From Molanna angustata (lineage: Eukaryota > Arthropoda > Insecta > Trichoptera > Molannidae), in the NCBI GenBank assembly GCA_963576475.1, contig OY754970.1:34102619-34166618 (forward strand): DNA of 64,000 nucleotides, written 5' to 3'. Under the pieces are notes generated by a model that did no database searches, was not told where the DNA came from, and was given only the letters and a program-made list of their open reading frames with translations. Positions 22,280 to 34,019 of this stretch are shown here, piece after piece; within the stretch, counting starts at the first letter, position 1, and each line of letters starts with the position of its first letter. A program made the position numbers and the translations under genes.

Positions 22280-22560
22280 AAGATCTGTGCACAATACATA
22301 ACCTCCAAGAAAAACAAGATTCTTTATCACCAACACAAATATCCCGAAGTTGCAAACTACTCATGGACTAAGACATTTTAAATACTATGCCATCAAACTA
22401 CATAATTGCCTACCAACCTCACTAAAATGCTACCACAAAACACATCGTCACAAAAATACAAAAAACACATAACACCATGGATATAAAACGCCTGTTCAGG
22501 TCAATTCAATAACCTATTCAAAACTTTCACATTCTTTCTCAATAACAATTTTATTTATTT
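22280..22560 (+). pseudogene. CR1/Jockey-like reverse transcriptase C-terminal fragment
   Basis: The frame at 22365-22430 reads LRHFKYYAIKLHNCLPTSLK, matching the F-x-x-x-A-x-x-x-(W/Y)-N-x-L-P-x-x-(L/I)-K motif near the end of CR1/Jockey-type pol. Stops and frame changes surround it. The sequence is split by a minus-strand LINE end at 22545-22960, and a likely continuation of its 3' UTR is at 22961-23103. Confidence 0.6.
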
Positions 22561-22960
22561 ATTTATTTAAACTTTTTGTACATATAATAAGTACACTGGC
22601 GGGCTTATTGCCTAATGGCAATTTCTTCCAACCAACCAGAGTAAATGTGTAATATACAAAACAATGTGTACTATGGCAATAAGTGAATCACATTACAAAA
22701 TAAATAAAGATTGCAGAAGAAAAGTAGTAAAAAAAAGAACACAAAAACAAAGAAGATAGCATATAAGAACAAATCATAGCAATGATAGGAAGACTGAGGG
22801 ATAAGGAAAGGAAGAGGAGAGGAAGATGTAATCAGGTGCTGTCAGATAAATATTTTTGCTTTAGCCTTTTCTTAAAGATATTTAGTGAGATAATTTTGCA
22901 TTATTTAATTCAAGAACTTTACACATAATGTACTATTTATGTCACGCAACTGTTCAAATG
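22545..22960 (-). mobile_element. CR1-like LINE 3' end (minus), clear copy
   Basis: The plus strand begins (TTTA)n, then TTTTTGTACATATAATAAG, TACACTGGCGGGCTTATTGC, CTAATGGCAATTTCTTCCAA. In reverse this is GGTTGGAAGAAATTGCC...GGCAATAAGCCCGCCAGTG followed by an AAAT tail. The GGTTGGAAGAAATTGCC block is shared with SINE family A. The body further 5' is A-rich and degenerate. Confidence 0.7.
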
Positions 22961-23103
22961 AACACCTCGGCACAGGACCTCCTAGTGAGGAGTTCATCGT
23001 ACCCTAACACACACTTATATGTACACACATACTTAACTTCTAGCTCTAGCATGTGATTGAATTTGTAACTTCCTCTTTGAATCGTTAATAATAAATAAAT
23101 AAA
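22961..23103 (+). mobile_element. LINE 3' UTR with AATA tail
   Basis: GACCTCCTAGTGAGGAG, then CTAGCTCTAGCATGTGATTG, ending AATAATAAATAAATAAA. Probably the far side of the plus-strand copy at 22280-22560, with the minus-strand insertion between them. Confidence 0.45.
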
Positions 23104-23204
23104 TTATAAACTTTTACTACACCAAATTCAATAAAGGTAACGTGAAGCCTGTGACTAAATTTGGCATAGTATAATTATTTTCTGTGATATTTTGTACAAT
23201 GTTA

Positions 23205-23337
23205 GTTACGACGAGCATGCATGAGATGATGCATGGATGTAAATTCAGTCATGAATGAGTTGAAAAATAGAGGTGTGTGTTGCTCGGTTCTCTCTGCCTA
23301 CCCCATTAGTGACATGGCGAGATGGTATGTATGTATG
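23205..23337 (+). mobile_element. RTE-like LINE 3' end with TATG tail
   Basis: It aligns with the last 130 bp of the copy at 37510-38325: ACGAGCA(T/C), GATGCATGGATGTAAA, GCTCGGTTCTCTCTGC, TACCCC, GACATGGCG and GATGGTATGTATGTATG. In the corresponding frame it reads RRACMR, a stop, CMDV. It is a 5'-truncated copy of the same family. Confidence 0.8.
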
Positions 23338-24214
23338 GTTGGTTTTGAAATGAGATTGTACATCACTTTCTGAGTCACAGAGAATCTGAGTAAGATTTAA
23401 CCTGATTGGTGTTTATGTTCAGTGCGGTTGTATGGATAATATAAGAGAAGTAAATGAGTGTAGTTAGACAGTAGTCTTCCTTGGGGCTGGTAAAAGGCAC
23501 TTTATCTGAAATAAAGGTAAACTGTAATACCTGTACGTGCCCATCCCTGTTCATTACAATTGTCAACAAGAGTTATGAAATGTTCAACCAAATTAATATA
23601 TTGTTTTTATCAGGTGAGTTTTTGATGCGCTATTTGCTATGTTTTTTTATAGACCTTTGTTAATATTTGTTTACTTTAGGATACTAACATTCAAAACTAC
23701 GCAATCTTTTCTTATATTTAAACAAACCTATGTTTAATTTGTGATTTTTGACAACATCAAATACTGACTGGAAATGAGGAAAGAGGGATATTGTGATATA
23801 TCTTCGTATCGACGGAGATTCCCGAATGCGGAATCGGACTTTGCATTAGGCCTACGGAGTAAACATCATACGTCATGTCAATTATTGTTTAATTATATTT
23901 TGCGTGCATATTTTAAGAACTGTATTTTGTATTATTATATTTAATTTAAATGCGAAAATTAAAGTCAAATTAAATCAAGACTTGTTATTTACATATATAA
24001 GAGATATGAAATATTAAGGAATTATTTGTAAATATTTTTTTTTCAAATATTTCTATGGATTTAGTATTGGAATAATGAGAAAAGAATGCAGAAAGTGTAT
24101 TGAGGAATAATTAATTTATAAATGTTTTTTTCAATAGTGAGGAAGTGACGGATCTGAAATTTTAATTATTGCAAAAATGTCCCCTTTTGGCAAAGTGATA
24201 AGTCAATTAACTTG

Positions 24215-24365
24215 TATGCCGGATCTATTCAGCGTAGTGAAGTAATTTGCTCAAATTTTATCAAGAATGTTTGCTTCTCTGGGATAGAAATACAGTTAAG
24301 TATGAAGAAATTATACGTTTGGCATTGAGCTCATCGCTCACACAGGACGCAAGAAAGTGGTTACA
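24215..24365 (+). mobile_element. SINE family A, diverged copy
   Basis: TTTGCTTCTCTGGGATAGAAA, AAGTATGAAGAAATT and CACAGGACGCAAGAAAGTGG correspond to the body and tail of family A. The tRNA-like head is unrecognisable. Confidence 0.6.
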
Positions 24366-24689
24366 ATGTACATAATATGAATTATTCAAAGACTCGACTA
24401 TTGCGTTTAATTTGAAATGAATCTGTCCCAAGCACAAGGTTTTAAACTTCATTGGGACAGTGCCTATTGAAAAAAAAACTGTAATAATTTAAATTTTTGT
24501 ACTATGTGTATGTTTATATTATGTAAACTTAATAAAAAAAAACATTGTTGAATTCTCGATATTAGATTACTTACAACTTTATAACTGTACATATTTTTAA
24601 ATATTAAATAAAAAAAATGAAATTTGTTGATTGTTGTAATTTTATAGGATATGTATTTGTATAATGCCATGAAGCATTTTTTTTCTTTT

Positions 24690-24866
24690 TTTTTTTTTTA
24701 AAGAATGAACATGTCCTTGAAACAAGTACATATACATCCTCATAGATTCCCTAAACTAAGCATAAATGCTTGTACTATAGGTAAACGAAATCGGTCGTGG
24801 CAGGATTCGATCTCGCGACCACTGGATTACTAACCCAACGCGCTAACCGCTCTGCCACCACCCATC
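24690..24866 (-). mobile_element. SINE family B copy
   Basis: Reversed, it reads GGTGGCAGAGCGGTTAGCGCG, TTGGGTTAGTAATCCAGTGG, CGCGAGATCGAATCCTGCC and ends near a poly-A run at 24690-24700. It is nearly full length with one B-box change (GAGATCGAATC). Confidence 0.8.
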
Positions 24867-24901
24867 TACTTTACATACACATTGTAAACGAGCTAAAAAT
24901 G

Positions 24902-25000
24902 AATTAATAATTCTAGCACGGTTCAGGGGTGACATCTATGCGAAAGCATTGTCACCTCGTGTATAAGGACTGTTGCGTTCTTAACCAACGTAGGTCTGTC
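24902..25000 (+). mobile_element. Family C fragment
   Basis: TTCTAGCACGGTTCAGGGG, TGACATCTATGCGAAAGC and TTGTCACCTCGTG match the central block of family C. The rest is lost. Confidence 0.6.
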
Positions 25001-25640
25001 GGTGCTTTGATTTCCCCATTCTATATTCAGTGGATTTCCCTGTTCTCCTATAAAATCTCTATTGCGAAATTAAAAATTTGTCATAGAATTAAATAAAATA
25101 TTATAATCTTATTTTAGAAAGAAATATGTGATAGAATGGAGATTGGACAGTTTTTGGTAAGGGTGATAACGCAATGTTCAATTTAAGGAAAAATTATGGC
25201 CACTATCAGGGAGACAGTGAAAGAATAAAGTTAGGGCATTCGTATATTCACTTAAATGCCAGTTTGCCCAAATAAACAACATCGAATAACAAATAACAAT
25301 AACTCCACATGACATTCACTGGACGTATTTTCACCAATCTGCTATAGTAATTGCTTTAGATACTGCTTATGTTTTTGTTTACCTGTTTACTTATATTTGT
25401 CCATCACTTTCATCTTATCAATTCAAAATATTACATAAATTTGGATTAATAAAGTTTCATACAAGAATTGTAGAATACATAATTTAATACCTGATAAACA
25501 AATATTATGTACTTATTGGCTGGCTGTTATTCCATGTCGGGGTGTAAAAATGAACTGATTTTGAGCCTGTTCTAGAGTGGAATTGTATTATATGGTTTAC
25601 AAATGTTGATCCTGCTGATTTCAACGTTGAAATAATGTCA

Positions 25641-25703
25641 ATTTAAAAAAAAATTAATGTTCTTTTCTTGTGGAATAGAGAACATTATTTTTTTTTTAAA
25701 TGA
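25641..25703. repeat. Hairpin, about 26-bp arms
   Basis: ATTTAAAAAAAAATTAATGTTCT and AGAGAACATTATTTTTTTTTTAAAT pair with few mismatches around CTTGTGGAAT. Confidence 0.6.
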
Positions 25704-25725
25704 ATATGTTTCGAATATATTTTTT

Positions 25726-26658
25726 AATTGCATATACGCAAACAATGGATTTTTTCCCTGTCGGAAGTCAAATGATATTTTTATTGACAATAACATCTAA
25801 ATAGAGATGAAGTTGGGATATTATAGAAGAATAATACGAAATTATACAGGGCTACAGTATGATTTCGTATTATTCAGGTGAAATTTTTACACATTATTCA
25901 AATATATAGAACTTTCAAAAATTACATTGATAAGGGAACTCAATAAAGGTATAATTAGTGAACGTTGCGCAAGCGCATAGAGTGATCACGTAAACCAGAC
26001 GATGACAGGTCGTAAGCCCTGTAGGTGCCTGAGTTCCTGATTCTTATATAATATCCCAACTTCGTCTCTATTGAGATGTTATTGTCAATAAAAATATCAT
26101 TTGACTCCCGAAAGGGAAAAAAATCCAATGTTTGCGCATATGCAATTAAAAAAATATATAAGATTTACATACACATTGGTACATACATGTAGGAAAAAAA
26201 TCCAAATATTAAATAAGATTTCTGGCGCAGTTCAGAGGTGACATCTGTGCGAGACACCGTCACCTCATTTACAAGGACTGTTGCTTTCATTGTTTACAAA
26301 TAAATCAACTTCTCAATAGATGGCGTAACAATAAGGTTTCTCCGTTACCTCATAGTATAATTTCATATTATTCAGGTGAAATGGTTACACATTATTCAAA
26401 TATATAGAACTTTCAAAAATTACATTTATAAGGGAACTCAATAAGAAGGCATAATTGGTGAACGTTGCGCAAGCGCATAAAGTGATCACGTAAACCAGCC
26501 GATGATAGATCGTAAGCCCTGTAGGTGCCTCGAGTTCCTGGTTCTTATACTATATTCCAACTTCGTCTCTATTGAGATGTTTGTCAATAAAAATATCATT
26601 TGACTCCCGAAACTGAAAAAAATCCAACGTTTGCGTATTATGCAATTAAAAAAAAATT
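25726..26658 (+). mobile_element. Family C compound: inverted and tandem units
   Basis: The left block (25726-25828) is the reverse complement of 26040-26150, an inverted repeat of about 105 bp with features AATTGCATATACGCAAAC, CCCTGTCGG, AAATGATATTTTTATTGACA and AGATGAAGTTGGG. A second unit continues to about 26580 and is again followed by the same outer block (26581-26658). Thus two units stand head-to-tail and a third arm is inverted. Within the first unit a small GAATAATACGAAAT/ATTTCGTATTATTC hairpin is present. Confidence 0.7.
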
Positions 26659-27010
26659 TCGATGGGCAGATGATATTGTCCCCGTCGCTGGATGGAGATG
26701 GGTCCAAAAAGACCAAAAAACAGACGAATGGAAGTACTTGTAAGAAACCAACATCCAGCTGTGGAAAGATGGCTGAAGGAAAAAATCAATCGAAATGCAC
26801 AATTCTGTAATTATAAACGGCGATTCAATTAAATTGTGTTGTATTTAGTTGACATTAAGAGTGTGAAAATTTAATTAAGAATAATATAATATAATGGCGA
26901 GGGCAGGGTGGGTCAAGCCGGGTCTGTTAGGGTCTCCCACACGAGGATGGGGGTCAGAGCTATTGTCTTGGCCCCCGCTGTCCCGTGTGGTCACACAACA
27001 TTCTCTCCAC
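26659..27010 (+). pseudogene. Reverse transcriptase C-terminus and 3' UTR fragment
   Basis: It reads FRWADDIVPVAGWRWVQKDQ then EWKYL and a stop, a clear match in layout to the R-W-x-D-D-I-x-x-x-A-G-x-x-W-x-x-x-A-x-(D/N)-R-x-x-W motif that ends RTE/Jockey-type pol proteins. This WADDI is not the catalytic FADD motif. 26895-26995 is GC-rich with an imperfect hairpin (CCACACG.../...CGTGTGG) and may be its 3' UTR or a separate piece. It abuts family C directly. Confidence 0.6.
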
Positions 27011-27399
27011 TGACTAAAGTACAAAACCATCTATTACATAAAGCAAAATATAACATCCCACCTTCATTTTGAATATCAAACGGAATATTAAAACAAAAAC
27101 GATTACTAAATTACGACAACCTTAGGTTGCTACTAGGAAGTGCTTAGGAGAGTACATCCTTCTATTTCCATCCTTCTACATATTATCTACCTACCTGCTG
27201 ACCGTACAGTGACTACTCGTGAAAAATATTTTTGTTTATTTATTTATAAAGGGACAAATATAGTCGTATAAAACAAACTAATTAAGTAAATTATGAAATA
27301 AACACAAATGGATTAATACGATTAGTGCACAGATGATTTTAATCTATTACATCAACCAATGTTTATAATAACACCGCAAAATCATATTAAAATTTTTAT

Positions 27400-27840
27400 T
27401 TCCTTGTCAAATCACGGTCTGCCTCTTCGATCTGCTGATCGTACCAAACTAGCTATTCCCATTCATTCTACTGAATTTCTTAGTTCCTCTTTTGAAGTGC
27501 AATTTGGCACACCTTACGAGATAATATTACGACGTCTCAATCGATTCATCTTTTAAAAAAAGTCTAAAGCTGTTATGCCTGTCTAATAAATCTCAATTGA
27601 CAAATTGAATTTCTTCTGTCACATTCCACAACTTTTATCTCCCTCCTTTCTTTGCTGCTGTGATTTAACATTTACTTATGTTACGTGTTAATCTTTCTGT
27701 TTGTTTTTTGTCATAAATTTAATGTACCTACCACTACACTATTTATGACCTCACGTTACTTTGATTGCTTGAAAGAAATTCCCTTATGGCAACTACCCCC
27801 CATTGTACACTGTACACATTATTGTACATGAAATAAAAAA
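27400..27840 (+). pseudogene. CR1-like reverse transcriptase end and 3' UTR
   Basis: 27415-27555 reads like the L-P-x-R-(S/T)-x-x-x-x-x-x-(I/L)-P end of CR1-type pol. The 3' part has CTTGAAAGAAATTCCCTTATGGCAA and TGTACACTGTACACATTATTG before an A-rich tail, in the style of a CR1 3' end. No catalytic part remains. Confidence 0.45.
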
Positions 27841-28649
27841 AAATATATTTCACGAGTAATCTACATATTATTAACATTTTAACAAAAAAAATATTTTCAA
27901 TAATTGTATGTTTGACTGTTACGGGAAACGAAGGAAAGAATAAAAGGATGGTAGTAGAATTGCGACTACATCTTTTTTAGCTTTTGATTAAAGACAAATA
28001 AAGAAAACGAATAGTTAAAATAGGTACACAAATAGTAAATAAAAATATACAAATTTACGCTATGCGTCTACGCCTATAGAGAATTTTTGTAGCAGTTATT
28101 CCTAGCATTGAATATATCATTACATAAATTATATGCCATCTAAGCTGTAGAGTCATTTTAAAACCAAATATTCTTCTTGTTCTTCCTTCATGTAGTTACT
28201 AGGTCTTGAGTTGTTTTAATACCGTTGAATTAGACAACTGTGATGTGGATACCCAACAGTCAATCCATAACTTCTTACTTCTGGGTTCCCCCGAAAAGAA
28301 AAAAATATATTATTATGTTTAGACAAATACAATATCTGAGACTATTTTTTATGAAAAAGTTTAAAAAAACTCTGAAAAATTTCTGTAATTTCCGAAAAAA
28401 AATAATTGAAAAACGCCAAAACACCCCAAGTAGATAATTAAATAATGTATAAAAAATATACCAGTTAATAGTTGTATTTATCGTCGTCTTCTTTAAGGCC
28501 ATAATCCTAGAAGAGATTAGCACTAAGCACTTCATCTCTTCACATAGGTACATATCTTTTGTCCGTTAACCTCTGCTACAGCGCACAGAAACAAGCAGAC
28601 CCGATTGCGTGACCCGATTGCCTATCCATTTGGATCGTTGTTGGGCAAC
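27841..28649. other. AT-rich stretch, nothing recognised
   Basis: Spurious frames only; 28275-28553 reads open on minus owing to poly-T composition. Confidence 0.4.
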
Positions 28650-28845
28650 CCTCTTTAGGAGTTGCCCAACAACTTTGGGAGTTGTGTCGTTTCTTCGACT
28701 CTGCTCAGTACCACGTCGTTTAGAATGTGGTATGACCAATGCATCTTAACCATGCGCCTGTAGCAACACACTTCGAAGGTAGCCAGACGTCTAGATTCTC
28801 TCCAGCTGGTAGTTCACGATTCGCTGACATACAGCAGCACATTTT
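28650..28845 (-). pseudogene. RTE-like reverse transcriptase C-terminal fragment
   Basis: On the minus strand it reads LLYVSES, a stop, then TFEVCCYRRMVKMHWSYHIL and NDVVLSRVEE. This corresponds to the usual L-L-Y-G-(S/C)-E-(S/T)-W ... E-M-W-C-(W/Y)-R-R-M-L-(R/K)-I-x-W ... N-x-x-V-L-x-R-(V/I) segment. A stop replaces W in the first motif. The piece is flanked by GTTGGGCAAC and GTTGCCCAAC, which form a short hairpin (about 28633-28676). Confidence 0.7.
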
Positions 28846-29865
28846 AGACAAGATCTATAATTAAGTACTTCCTAACATTGATTTAAAATTCCACGTTTCG
28901 CTGGAATCAATAGAAGTAATATTGATTCCTAAAAAAATGTTCAAGTAGTGGAATGTTTTCATTGCGCATTAGTATTAATGTCTTCATATTAAGTTAATTT
29001 CACACAATATTTTATTTAAAAATGCAGTTGCATTCCTCCCCGGCGCGCCACTGATATGTCAAGACCTTTCCATGTTAAATCTACCTCATCCTTTTATTAG
29101 AGGGAAGTCACCAGTAGTTTAAAAGGGCCCCCATTTTGCCATTTCAAAGGTTAACTTTAGATTCATTGTATTAACGTGTGTCAGAATAGTTTTAATTTAT
29201 TTATGGCTCGCCCATTGGACACGTGCTCTCAACTAATACATACCTACGCACGTGGGTGAATGTGAAAAGGACTGTGTGACGAAGGATTGTTGACGTTTTG
29301 CGCCTTTATACCGTTTGAGATTAAGTAAATTAACAAGGGAAATATGTAATGTTAGGTATTGGGTGACTTTACCTCCATTTTGACTTCAACTTCACTATGT
29401 CACTAGTACTTAATGTACTTAACTAAACCCTTAAACGGTTGCTCAACACAAACGGTCAAATGTACAGACAAATTATGGACAATGTAACAAGTGGGATTCT
29501 GTACAAATATAATCACATTTGCATATGTAAAACATACGCAATTTATTTATACCTTACAATTTCAAAAACTGAAACTCATCCTTACTTGTTAGTGATAGGA
29601 TATATTAGGTAAATACGCTGTCTTTCAACGAGTAAGTCTAAAACTTATTTCATTCTTTTATTTTATTTTTTTGGGGACATTTACAGACATTGACAATGGC
29701 ATACATGTATATCTTACAAATTTTGTCAATATCCTATTGAAAGTGAACACGACATGCAAAGTTTATCAATATTTCACACAAACATATTAAAGTATTCGAG
29801 ATAAAAACTTTAATAAAAAGAAGACATAATCATACAAAACTGATAGTAAAATAGTTGAGATGTAG

Positions 29866-30175
29866 TGTTGGCTGGAGGCAAATGTTGCGCACCCCATGGA
29901 CAGTTAAGAGAAAAAATGTGTCCATTCTGGATGAACTAAATATTAAGGATCATCTGTTTTTGATCAACAGACGCATTCTTCAATTCTTTTGACACATTGC
30001 CAGAAGTGAACCAGATTGTTTCAAATGTTCTACGTTCTGCCCACAATAAGAGTAGCATAGCACAATAAGAGACCACGCAAAGAGCAATCGATTACAGCCA
30101 CCATCCTCAGCCATGAGGATATGGGCGAGAGAGATTACAAGAGTTATATTGATATTTCAACGGATGTAACATAAT
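29866..30175 (+). pseudogene. RTE-like reverse transcriptase C-terminal fragment
   Basis: It reads WRQMLRTPWTVKRKNVSILD then ELNIKDHLFLINRRILQFF, matching the W-R-R-M-L-R-I-x-W-T ... V-L-x-E-(L/I)-(N/G) ... R-x-L-(Q/K)-(F/Y)-F-G-H motif order. The frame breaks after QFF (a one-base change) and continues HIARSEP. About 300 bp remain. Confidence 0.7.
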
Positions 30176-30689
30176 TTTTGGTTTACATTCGATGTAACTC
30201 TTATTCATTTATTTATTTCAGAACTGCTACACAATGCACATAAACATGTTAAACATAATAAAGCAACCGTGCACCCAAAGATCCCAAAAACAGCCCATAT
30301 GTGGGTATATCAACAAAAAAATAAGAAAATATTTTTTTATTTAATTACATAAAAATAATATAGGTACTAAATTATAGAATAATTAGTTCAAATTCATGTG
30401 GCGGATATCTATGATGCTAGACCGGAGGCGTTGGACTTGTTGACAAAGCTGAAACCATGGCTGTAAATTGTGGACGCTGCCCATATGGGTGAAAATATGT
30501 TTTTCCGGGGCCATTCAAAAATCAAATCATAAGTTCAAAAAAGTAAGACTTAGACTTATTATTGAATTGTTTTTGTTCGCTTCAGCTTTAGTCTTCGCTA
30601 GGTTTGACTACTGCGACGATGGACCAATACATACTTGAAAGACGAAGGTATACGTAAAATCAATAGCTCAGAAACCAAAAAAAAGTATG
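30176..30689. other. Unassigned
   Basis: No recognisable frame or repeat; 30395-30620 is slightly GC-richer. Confidence 0.4.
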
Positions 30690-31105
30690 ATTCAAAGATT
30701 ATAGAACATTACTTATACATTGTTGACATTATTGCCTGATCCTGATTTTTTTTTTAGTGAAACAGGGAAGACTAGAGGCAAGTTCAAAATCATCATACAG
30801 AAATTACTGTCATATAGGGGAATATTATTTTACAATAACCTGCTCACTTCCATGAGAGAATCAAAAGATCAAAATATATTTAAAATAGCATCAAAAGGGC
30901 ATATTTTTGGCAATACATGATTCTATATATTGAATTTTTCTTCTGTATGTAATTACGATGCTCCCATCTCGAACACAAGTTACAAGTTACACTCTATCGA
31001 GAGAGTATTAATTAATAACGTTGTTATTTTGTTATAAATTGTCATTTATTTAATATTGTGTAATGTTGTATACCTGATAAAATAATAAAATAAAAAATAT
31101 ATATA
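30690..31105 (+). pseudogene. Jockey/CR1-like LINE end
   Basis: A 66-codon stretch ends in a weak N-x-L-x-x-S-(M/I)-(R/K)-x-S-K-x-x-x-x-F-K pattern like the last helix of CR1/Jockey pol. It is followed by a UTR-like region and an AATAATAAAATAAAAAATAT tail. The call is tentative. Confidence 0.35.
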
Positions 31106-31714
31106 ATTAGATAATGGCCGTTGTGACATTTATCAAACTCTTGAATAATATATTTCAGGTTGAATCCTGATGGGTTAGGAACAGGTTTTAATTGTAATAT
31201 ATTCAGTCTTCCATCAACATGTAAAAATTTGAGAGAAGAAAAAAATAGGTACTAGGTAGTAAATGTTTTGTAAGACTCAGAATATTTTCCTTTAATGTTT
31301 TCCGAGATTCATGGTCTTGCTAGTTTAGTCTTGCATATACAATAAAGTAAAGTACACAGTTTGCAAGACCAAGACTTGTTTTGCATATCACTACATTCAA
31401 GTTCTTTACTCTGGTGTCACGAGCGATGCAGACAATCTGTTTGTATGAGAGTGCGACAGCGCATCGTAATAATTTACTTGTATTACGCGGTGTAAATTTT
31501 CGTTGCGAGAGACACCAGCAGTGGACAATTTTCATTTATATTCAGCCGTGTGTAGTGTTTAGGAAGAACGGATGGAGACACAAGATGGAGTAAAGTGAAG
31601 GATATAACAGAATACCGGTGGCAGGTTGATACATGTACCAGAAGGCAAGGAAGAGGGAAGGGTAAGCGCAAGGCTGAGATGACCATAATGTGTGCGGTCA
31701 TAAACATGTCGCCG

Positions 31715-31885
31715 TTAATTTTGGATCCAGGTGGGCAGTAAATTGTCCCGGGGGTTACTCCTTTGTGGGAGGGGGTGGTTCCTTTGTGAGGGTGCCCGCT
31801 CCAACCCCTTTTATCTCCGGCCCCTTAGGATGCCCCTTTATCCTCCCCCCCCAATCCCCCGACGACTCCACTTCTCCGTGTCGTG
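31715..31885. other. GC-rich island, unassigned
   Basis: The most GC-rich stretch of the window (GTCCCGGGGGTTACTCC, CCTCCCCCCCCAATCCCCC). An open frame of 74 codons crosses it without a recognisable domain. It may be transposon UTR debris. Confidence 0.35.
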
Positions 31886-32240
31886 GTTTAATTGATACTG
31901 TAAACCGCCACTAAATGCTTGACGTACGTCTGATTTAGTGCGTCGTTCAATTGGTGATTAAATTACGACCAGATAATGTATGTATGCTCAGTGTTCTGTT
32001 AACGTCCGTCTAATGGACCAAGATACACATACCAACTGCTAACCGTTCTATTGAATTTGACTTACGAGTTACACGATCAATTTATTTAATTTGATTATCT
32101 CATATTTGAAAATTGAGATTATCAAAATTAAGCACTCTGCAGTATTTATTTGTCTACATAGATAGACAAAATTGATTATTGAATTCAGTTTAGCTGTCAA
32201 TTTCTTATTAAAAAGTAAGTGAAAGTGATTAAAAACTAAT

Positions 32241-32390
32241 GGTCCAACCGGCGAAATCAAAATCCTCATTATTACCCATATCATGGATATAATTATCACT
32301 GTGATATCTAAAGATATTATAATTACTTCCAATAATAATTACATCCATGATATGGATAATAGTGAGGGTTTTGATTTCGCCGGTTGGACC
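32241..32390. mobile_element. 150-bp palindromic MITE
   Basis: The left arm 32241-32288 and right arm 32343-32390 are reverse complements at 45 of 48 positions, starting GGTCCAACCGGCGAAATCAA. The centre is AT-rich. It is non-coding. The RNA would be a strong hairpin. Confidence 0.85.
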
Positions 32391-33152
32391 AGACTTGTCC
32401 CCCTGGTTGGTAATGAACTAAAATACCATCATTTATCAAGGCTTTTTGGAGGTTACTAATATAAACAATGAACATATTTGACAAAAAGCGTAGATTTATT
32501 TTATAATTGTGTATCATTATAATATGATTTAACGATTTTTTTTATTCATATGATTTACCAAATGTTATTTTCAATTCACACATTTATGAAGATATAGAAT
32601 TACAGAAGTACAATAAATAAGTGGTTCATTTCCATATAATTTATTTAGAAATATTCACTCCAGGTAGGGAAAGGGTCCTGTTAAAATTCGAAGAAATATT
32701 GTTGATGGGAATTAAAATTTCTTACAATAAATTATCTTTTGAATACCAACCTAAATTAGTATTATATGAATCAAATTGATTGGTTTACGTGTTATTGTAT
32801 TACATAAGTTTAAATTATTGGTATACACATCGCATTGGTCATTAATATGGAGTCTGACTAGAGGTTGTATAATGGTGGATATATATATGTAGAACGTGAG
32901 CCACAGAAGGAATATAATCCAATTGGACATAGGACATGTGTTATATGGAGCTATCCATCAGACATAAGCAAGGGTTTGTCCATGTGTGTATATTAATGTC
33001 CAGTATCCAGCATCTAGTATCCTTCTCTGGAACGGGCCCAACAGTTTGATCTACGGCAATATCCCACATCCGTATATGGGACCATTTACATACGAGACTG
33101 TTTCACCTGCCTATCTAAACTCTTGACATATTAACATATTTCTCAATGAGTT

Positions 33153-33335
33153 ATGAATGGGATACAGTTGTTATTAACAACTCTTATTTTTTGTGTAATT
33201 TGTTATCAAATATATTTTGCGATTTTTCAAGCGCAGAGTCTTGGGGGTTCCAGGAAACTATTTCAGAATTATTTGCTTCGCAGTGCTAACAATTTAACAA
33301 GGCAAAATAAAATGACACCAGGTATAAAAATTTAA
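33153..33335 (+). other. Short open frame with hydrophobic start (weak)
   Basis: 60 codons from ATG; residues 5-27 are hydrophobic (LLLTTLIFCVICYQIYFAIF), like a signal anchor. There is no homology I recognise, no clear promoter and no splice context. In AT-rich DNA such frames are expected by chance. Confidence 0.1.
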
Positions 33336-33654
33336 ATGATTATTGTGCGATAGTTAGTTTTCTGGGCAGGAAGGAATTGGTAATAAATTGCAATTAACAA
33401 TAATGCAATTAAAATAAAAAAAAAAATAAGATCTATAAGTATTTAATATATGAATTCAACCATTTTTGTAGTAGGTATATATGCAGGTTGTGTTCCACTA
33501 TTTACCTTTGTCTGCCTAACTAGTAATAATTCCTGTTTTAAGGCAGCCAATTTATTTTTTGTTTATTTTATAGTTTTCTTCCGAAACAAATGTGTTCTAA
33601 TTGAGGAAAATATAGATAAATAATAGATCTAAATGCTGCACCCTTTAAAAGAAA

Positions 33655-33785
33655 ATAAAAAAAGAAAAAGAAGAAGAATAAAGAAAAAAGAAAAAGAAGA
33701 AGAGAAAGGAAAAAAGAGAAGAAGAAAAAAGAAATAGGTACGCAAAATGCGAAAAAAAAATGAAAAAGAAGAAAAGAAAAAGAAT
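33655..33785. repeat. Purine-rich GAA/GAAAAA tract
   Basis: About 130 bp of almost pure A and G on the plus strand. Phe/Ser-rich frames on the minus strand are artefacts. Confidence 0.85.
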
Positions 33786-33838
33786 TGAATTGAATTAATA
33801 AACTCGCCATTTTCGAAGGATGCAAGGAAGTGTGAATA
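33786..33838 (+). mobile_element. SINE family A tail fragment
   Basis: AATAAACTCGCCATTTTCG and GGATGCAAGGAAGTG match the last 50 bp of family A. The purine tract upstream replaces its body. Confidence 0.6.
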
Positions 33839-33944
33839 AATAAAATATATTGTATTTACGAATGCATATTCTAATTTACTGTCCATACACCCTAGCTCAT
33901 TTACTTGGATTCGTCACTTTATCTATTTACGTACAAAAATTAAG

Positions 33945-34012
33945 TACCGACGAGTATACAATAGCGGGCTTTTTGGTATAAAACAAATTCTTCCAACCAA
34001 CCAAAGCAACGT
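33945..34012 (-). mobile_element. CR1-like LINE 3' end fragment
   Basis: ATAGCGGGCTTTTTGGTAT and AATTCTTCCAACCAACC match the reverse of the shared CR1 3' end. The tail is missing. Confidence 0.55.
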
Positions 34013-34019
34013 TTAAAGT

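Noticed and set aside
26659..26700. WADDI read as the catalytic FADD motif of a reverse transcriptase
   Set aside because: The surrounding layout (R-W-x-D-D-I ... A-G ... W) is the extreme C-terminal motif of RTE/Jockey pol proteins; the palm domain is absent.
33568..33886. Phe/Ser-rich minus-strand frames
   Set aside because: Translation of a purine-rich simple-sequence tract.
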